Part shown: piece by piece, positions 60,291 to 64,000 of the stretch
Layout: the number at the start of each line of letters is the position of its first letter
Numbering within the stretch: position 1 is the first letter of the stretch
Origin: Corynebacterium propinquum DSM 44285
GTDB lineage: Bacteria > Actinomycetota > Actinomycetes > Mycobacteriales > Mycobacteriaceae
Assembly (NCBI RefSeq): GCF_000375525.1
Contig: NZ_AQXC01000006.1
Coordinates: 1 to 64,000, forward strand
DNA: 64,000 bases
Direction: 5' to 3'
Made by a program: the position numbers and the translations under genes
Notes under the pieces: generated by a model
Told to the model about the DNA's origin: nothing
The model's database searches: none
What the model saw: only the letters and a program-made list of their open reading frames with translations

Positions 60291-62153
60291 ATGGGACGCG
60301 CAGTAGGTATTGACCTCGGAACCACGAACTCCGTTGTTTCCGTCCTGGAGGGCGGCGAAGCAAAGGTTATTGCTAACTCGGAGGGTGCTCGCACCACCCC
60401 GTCGATCGTGGCCTTCGCTAAGAACGGCGAGATCCTGGTCGGTCAGTCTGCAAAGAACCAGGCAGTCACCAACGTTGATCGCACCATCCGTTCGGTCAAG
60501 CGCCACATTGGTACTGACTGGACCACCGAAATCGACGATAAGAAGTACACCCCACAGGAGATTTCGGCTCGCACCCTGATGAAGCTGAAGCGGGATGCGG
60601 AATCCTACTTGGGTGAAGATGTCACCGACGCTGTTATTACCGTCCCTGCATACTTCGAGGATGCGCAGCGTCAGGCCACCAAGGAAGCTGGCCAGATCGC
60701 AGGCCTGAACGTCCTGCGTATTGTCAACGAGCCAACCGCAGCCGCACTGGCTTATGGCCTGGAAAAGGGCGAGCAGGAACAGACCATCCTGGTATTCGAC
60801 TTGGGTGGCGGCACCTTCGACGTCTCCTTGCTGGAAATCGGCGACGGCGTCGTTGAGGTGGTTGCTACCGCTGGTGACAACAGCCTGGGCGGCGACGACT
60901 GGGACCAGCGCATCGTCGACTGGTTGGCAGAGAAGTTCCAGCAGTCCAACGGCATCGACCTGACCAAGGACAAGATGGCCCTGCAGCGTCTGCGCGAGGC
61001 TGCTGAGAAGGCCAAGATCGAGTTGTCCTCGGCACAGCAGGCATCGATCAACCTGCCATACATCACCGTCGATGGCGACAAGAACCCACTGTTCTTGGAC
61101 GAGACCCTGACCCGCACCGAGTTCCAGAAGATCACCCAGGATCTGCTGGACCGCACCAAGAAGCCATTCAACCAGGTCATCAAGGATGCAGACCTGGGCA
61201 TCGGCGACATCAACCACGTCGTTTTGGTCGGTGGCTCCACCCGTATGCCAGCGGTAGCTGAACTGGTCAAAGAAATGACCGGTAAGGAGCCAAACAAGGG
61301 CGTCAACCCAGATGAGGTCGTTGCTTCCGGCGCTGCCCTGCAGGCAGGTGTTCTGCGCGGTGACGTCAAGGACGTTCTGCTGCTGGATGTCACCCCACTG
61401 TCGCTGGGTATCGAAACCAAGGGCGGTGTGATGACCAAGCTCATTGAGCGCAACACCACCATCCCAACCAAGAAATCCGAGACCTTCACTACTGCGGAAG
61501 ACAACCAGCCTTCCGTGCAGATCCAGGTCTTCCAGGGTGAGCGCGAGATGGCGCAGCACAACAAGCTGTTGGGATCCTTCGAACTCGGTGGCATCGCTCC
61601 AGCTCCACGCGGTGTCCCACAGGTTGAAGTCACCTTCGACATCGATGCCAACGGCATCGTCTCCGTTTCGGCAAAGGACAAGGGCACCGGCAAGGAAAAC
61701 ACCATCAAGATCCAGGAAGGCTCCGGCCTGTCCGATGAAGAGATCGATCGGATGGTCAAGGACGCCGAGGCACACGCCGAGGAAGACAAGAAGCGTCGTG
61801 AAGAGCAGGAGACCTGCAACAACGCGGAAAACACTGCTTACCAGACCCGCAAGTTCCTGGACGAGAACGGCGAGAAGGTCGACGAAGAGACCAAGAACAA
61901 GGTCACCGAAGCCGCCGATGCCGTCGACGAGGCACTGAAGGGCGACGACATCGAGGCCATCAAGTCTGCCGTCGAGAAGCTGTCCACCGAATCCCAGGCC
62001 ATGGGCCAGGCGATGTACGAGGCTGAAGCCGCGAAGGCACAGGCTGATGGCGACGCCGGCCAGGCTGGCGGCAACGACGACGTCGTCGACGCTGAAGTTG
62101 TCGACGAGGACGATGCCGACAACTCCGACGAGAACGCAAAGGGTGACAAGTAA
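60291..62153 (+). CDS. dnaK: Hsp70 chaperone DnaK
   Basis: A 620-residue cytoplasmic chaperone. The nucleotide-binding domain shows [17 protein letters not shown], the phosphate loop [17 protein letters not shown] and the adenosine motif [13 protein letters not shown]. The linker [15 protein letters not shown] precedes the peptide-binding domain, and the C-terminal lid ends in an Ala/Asp-rich tail ([14 protein letters not shown]). Length is normal for actinobacteria. A strong AAGGAG site precedes ATG 60291. The grpE ATG follows the stop directly. Expression should be controlled by HspR, which is normally encoded just after dnaJ, outside this window. Confidence 0.98.
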   Translation: MGRAVGIDLGTTNSVVSVLEGGEAKVIANSEGARTTPSIVAFAKNGEILVGQSAKNQAVTNVDRTIRSVKRHIGTDWTTEIDDKKYTPQEISARTLMKLKRDAESYLGEDVTDAVITVPAYFEDAQRQATKEAGQIAGLNVLRIVNEPTAAALAYGLEKGEQEQTILVFDLGGGTFDVSLLEIGDGVVEVVATAGDNSLGGDDWDQRIVDWLAEKFQQSNGIDLTKDKMALQRLREAAEKAKIELSSAQQASINLPYITVDGDKNPLFLDETLTRTEFQKITQDLLDRTKKPFNQVIKDADLGIGDINHVVLVGGSTRMPAVAELVKEMTGKEPNKGVNPDEVVASGAALQAGVLRGDVKDVLLLDVTPLSLGIETKGGVMTKLIERNTTIPTKKSETFTTAEDNQPSVQIQVFQGEREMAQHNKLLGSFELGGIAPAPRGVPQVEVTFDIDANGIVSVSAKDKGTGKENTIKIQEGSGLSDEEIDRMVKDAEAHAEEDKKRREEQETCNNAENTAYQTRKFLDENGEKVDEETKNKVTEAADAVDEALKGDDIEAIKSAVEKLSTESQAMGQAMYEAEAAKAQADGDAGQAGGNDDVVDAEVVDEDDADNSDENAKGDK

Positions 62154-62942
62154 ATGACCAACCGGGACGAGATGCCGGATAACCCCGGTTCCCCGGACGC
62201 GACCGACCCGGAGGCTACCTCTGCCACACAGGCAGAAGCCGCCGCGGATGCTGCCGAGGCGACCCAGCAGGAAACTGGGCAGCCTTCCGGTGGCGCCGGA
62301 GCAGACGGTCTTGCCGACGACGTCGCTGTGGAACCTGAGGTTGACGAAGTAGAAGAGCCAATTAGCACGGCCGCGGACGAAGCGGCTGCCCGTGATGCGG
62401 TTGCCGACGAGGCCACAGAGGCTGGTGCTGAAGAAGTTGCAGCCGATGAGGCCGAAACCCCAGAGCAGGCCCTGCAACGTCAGCTGGATGAACGCACCGA
62501 CGATCTCAAGCGGCTGAACGCGGAATACACCAACTACCGCCGCCGTAGCGATCGGGAACGCCAGAGCGTTTCTGAGTCCGCGAAGGCTTCGGTACTGTCC
62601 GCACTGCTGCCAATCCTGGACGATCTGGAACTGGCCAAACAGCACGGTGATCTGGAAGAAGGATCCCCTCTGGAGAAGTTCGGCTCCAAGTTCCTCGAAA
62701 CCTTGAAGGGCCAGAACCTGGTGACCTTCGGTGAACCGGGCGAAGCATTTGACCCGGAGATCCACGAGGCCGTGCAGGATCTGTCCAGCGGTGGCGAGCA
62801 AGTCGTCGGCACGGTTTTGCGTAAGGGCTACAAGGTAGGAGACCGCCTGGTGCGCAACGCCATGGTGATCATCGCTGATCCAGAAGGTTCGGAAACTGGA
62901 TCTGGCTCTGACGCATCCGCACAGGCGAACGACAATCAGTAA
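62154..62942 (+). CDS. grpE: Nucleotide exchange factor GrpE
   Basis: A 262-residue co-chaperone that releases ADP from DnaK. The first 100 residues are an acidic Ala/Glu/Asp-rich disordered extension. The coiled coil begins near [23 protein letters not shown], and the C-terminal beta domain ends with [25 protein letters not shown], the family signature. It begins one base after the dnaK stop and dnaJ follows after 25 nt. Confidence 0.95.
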   Translation: MTNRDEMPDNPGSPDATDPEATSATQAEAAADAAEATQQETGQPSGGAGADGLADDVAVEPEVDEVEEPISTAADEAAARDAVADEATEAGAEEVAADEAETPEQALQRQLDERTDDLKRLNAEYTNYRRRSDRERQSVSESAKASVLSALLPILDDLELAKQHGDLEEGSPLEKFGSKFLETLKGQNLVTFGEPGEAFDPEIHEAVQDLSSGGEQVVGTVLRKGYKVGDRLVRNAMVIIADPEGSETGSGSDASAQANDNQ

Positions 62943-62967
62943 ACAATGAGGAAGGAGGGGACGGACC

Positions 62968-64000
62968 ATGTCCCAGAGTGAATGGGCCAATAAGGATTAC
63001 TACGGGGACCTAGGCGTTTCCTCCGATGCCTCAAAAGCTGAGATTCGCCGCGCTTACCGCAAAATCGCCCGGGAAAACCACCCAGATACCAACCCGGACG
63101 ACGAGCAGAAACTCGCCAAGTTCAAGGCGGCAGCGTCTGCCTACGACGTGCTTGGCGACGAGAAGAAGCGCAAGGAATACGACGAATTCAAAGCGATGCT
63201 GCGTGCTGGGGGCGGCAGGTTTGGAGGCGCCGGCTTTCCCGGCGGGTTTCGCCGCTCGTCGCAAAGCCAAGACAGCTTCTTCTCGCAAGGCGGCCCGGCC
63301 GGGGCTGGCGGATTTGGAGGAGCATTTGAAGACGGCGGTCTGGGTGACATCTTCGGCGGCCTCTTTAACCGCGGCGGTGCTGGTGGGCACCAAGCTCGGC
63401 CGACGCGAGGCGCCGACGTCGAAACCTCCATTACGCTCGACTTTCGAGAAGCTGCGAAAGGCACGACGATCCCGCTAGAGCTGCGCGGCAACGCACCGTG
63501 CACTACCTGCCACGGCTCCGGATCGAAATCCGGAAAACAAGCCACCTGCGGGCAGTGCAACGGAACCGGCTACACCAGCGAAAACCGGGGAGCCTTTGGA
63601 TTTTCCCAGCAGTGTTCGAACTGCGACGGCACTGGTTCCAAGATCACCGACCCCTGTGAGACCTGCTCGGGAAGCGGAACCGTGAATCGGACCCGTTCGA
63701 TTACCGTGCGGATCCCGGCCGGTGTCGTCGATGGGCAAAAAGTCCGCCTGGCAGGCCAAGGTGAGGCTGGCCCGCAGGGCAAGCCATCCGGAGATTTGTT
63801 CGTTTCGGTTAAGGTTCGTGACGACGAAGTCTTCTCCCGTGACGGCGATGACCTGGTGTTGACGGTCCCGGTATCGTTCGCGGAGCTCGCGCTCGGCGAT
63901 ACGATCACCGTGCCGACACTGGATGCGCCGGTGCGGGTGAAAATCCCGGCGGGAACGGCCGACGGTCGCACCCTGCGGGTGCGTGGCCGAGGCATCAAGA
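62968..64000 (+). CDS. dnaJ: Chaperone DnaJ (runs off the window end)
   Basis: At least 344 residues are visible before the window ends. The J domain ([24 protein letters not shown]) includes the HPD motif in [13 protein letters not shown] Gly/Phe-rich region follows ([14 protein letters not shown]). Four zinc-binding CxxCxGxG repeats are [24 protein letters not shown] and CETCSGSG. The C-terminal substrate-binding domain is partly present ([28 protein letters not shown]). ATG 62968 follows AAGGAGGGG. This is the DnaJ1 type linked to dnaK-grpE, stimulating DnaK ATPase. Confidence 0.96.
   Translation, partial: MSQSEWANKDYYGDLGVSSDASKAEIRRAYRKIARENHPDTNPDDEQKLAKFKAAASAYDVLGDEKKRKEYDEFKAMLRAGGGRFGGAGFPGGFRRSSQSQDSFFSQGGPAGAGGFGGAFEDGGLGDIFGGLFNRGGAGGHQARPTRGADVETSITLDFREAAKGTTIPLELRGNAPCTTCHGSGSKSGKQATCGQCNGTGYTSENRGAFGFSQQCSNCDGTGSKITDPCETCSGSGTVNRTRSITVRIPAGVVDGQKVRLAGQGEAGPQGKPSGDLFVSVKVRDDEVFSRDGDDLVLTVPVSFAELALGDTITVPTLDAPVRVKIPAGTADGRTLRVRGRGIK

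Larger units (their letters stand above)
5649..62319. repeat. Dispersed 10-bp motif CGTCGGCAAG, 29 copies counted
   Basis: Plus-strand copies start at 5649, 10605, 11967, 13062, 13098, 14879, 16904, 18332, 31735, 33810, 35599, 43657, 49852, 56487 and 58236. Minus-strand copies (CTTGCCGACG) start at 11825, 16640, 19451, 24930, 30512, 34537, 36418, 38290, 40657, 42605, 49053, 50617, 56755 and 62310. At 60% GC I expect about 0.2 copies in both strands of 64 kb. Every GTCGGCAAG found was preceded by C, and the next base is most often C. Copies lie in several codon phases (VGK, RRQ, LAD, LPT) and in intergenic DNA. None lies in either IS or in the AT-rich islands. Counted by eye, so a copy may have been missed. 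Confidence 0.85.

Noticed and set aside
5649..62319. CGTCGGCAAG as a KOPS/AIMS or Chi-like polar sequence
   Set aside because: The orientations are equal (15 to 14) and alternate along the window, whereas polar signals favour one strand on each replication arm.
60285..62990. 901-codon open frame on the minus strand opposite dnaK and grpE
   Set aside because: It mirrors codon bias of dnaK/grpE, has no ribosome site or family resemblance, and both sense genes are certain.
1..64000. CRISPR arrays, rRNA genes or phage modules
   Set aside because: No regularly spaced repeats with unique spacers, no rRNA sequence and no phage structural or integrase genes were seen.

Overview
The window is chromosomal DNA of a mycolate-containing actinobacterium, almost certainly a Corynebacterium. 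Four blocks point this way. One is a cell-envelope locus in the order of the mycobacterial Rv0226c-Rv0227c-Rv0228 ... AftD-DUF2613 genes. The second is a dcd-udg pair like Rv0321-Rv0322. The third is DtxR-type iron boxes. The fourth is dnaK-grpE-dnaJ behind HspR (HAIR) operators. Most of the sequence is GC-rich. Several AT-richer islands and two IS3-family elements interrupt it.

Layout. 1-2.9 kb: an IS3-family element with a broken orfA, an MFS transporter gene and a transposase remnant, ending at tRNA-Ser(GGA). 3.1-12.5 kb: the envelope locus (Rv0226c-like membrane protein, DUF3068 protein, a TmaT-like acyltransferase, AftD arabinosyltransferase, DUF2613 protein), with two unrecognised AT-rich genes inserted in the middle. 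12.5-17.7 kb: a universal stress protein, a VanW protein, dcd, UDP-glucose dehydrogenase and ferritin.

17.8-39 kb: a catecholate siderophore system of the enterobactin type. It holds Fes esterase, EntA, three large membrane-anchored surface proteins, a substrate-binding lipoprotein, FepD/FepG/FepC-like ABC importer genes, EntB (isochorismatase only), EntC, EntE, a free-standing aryl carrier protein, a one-module EntF (C-A-T-TE) whose pocket residues fit serine, and a FepB-like lipoprotein. DtxR-like boxes lie at fes, entA and fepB. The gene set predicts synthesis of DHB from chorismate, assembly of a DHB-serine trilactone, capture at the surface, ABC import and hydrolysis by Fes. No phosphopantetheinyl transferase, MbtH-like protein or dedicated exporter is visible here.

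39-54.7 kb: an HNH/DUF222 protein, an AAA ATPase behind a 9-bp repeat array, an ABC-class ATPase, an Atg22-like MFS protein, two paralogous small membrane proteins, an AlaT-like aminotransferase, a DUF1707 protein, an ECF transporter (fused ATPase, T and S subunits), a TM2 protein, a nucleoside hydrolase and an AI-2E/PerM-type protein. 54.8-56.3 kb: an IS150-like element with an A7 frameshift site. 56.4-64 kb: putA, then dnaK-grpE-dnaJ (dnaJ runs off the end).

Two observations stand out. First, the 10-mer CGTCGGCAAG occurs 29 times by eye (15 on +, 14 on -), where chance predicts well under one. It falls in many codon phases and in intergenic DNA, and is absent from both IS elements and the AT-rich islands. 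It looks like a dispersed functional sequence of the type of a DNA uptake sequence. Second, the enterobactin-type operon carries three surface proteins with related beta-rich modules, one of them with a beta-propeller. They may form a surface relay for the ferric siderophore.
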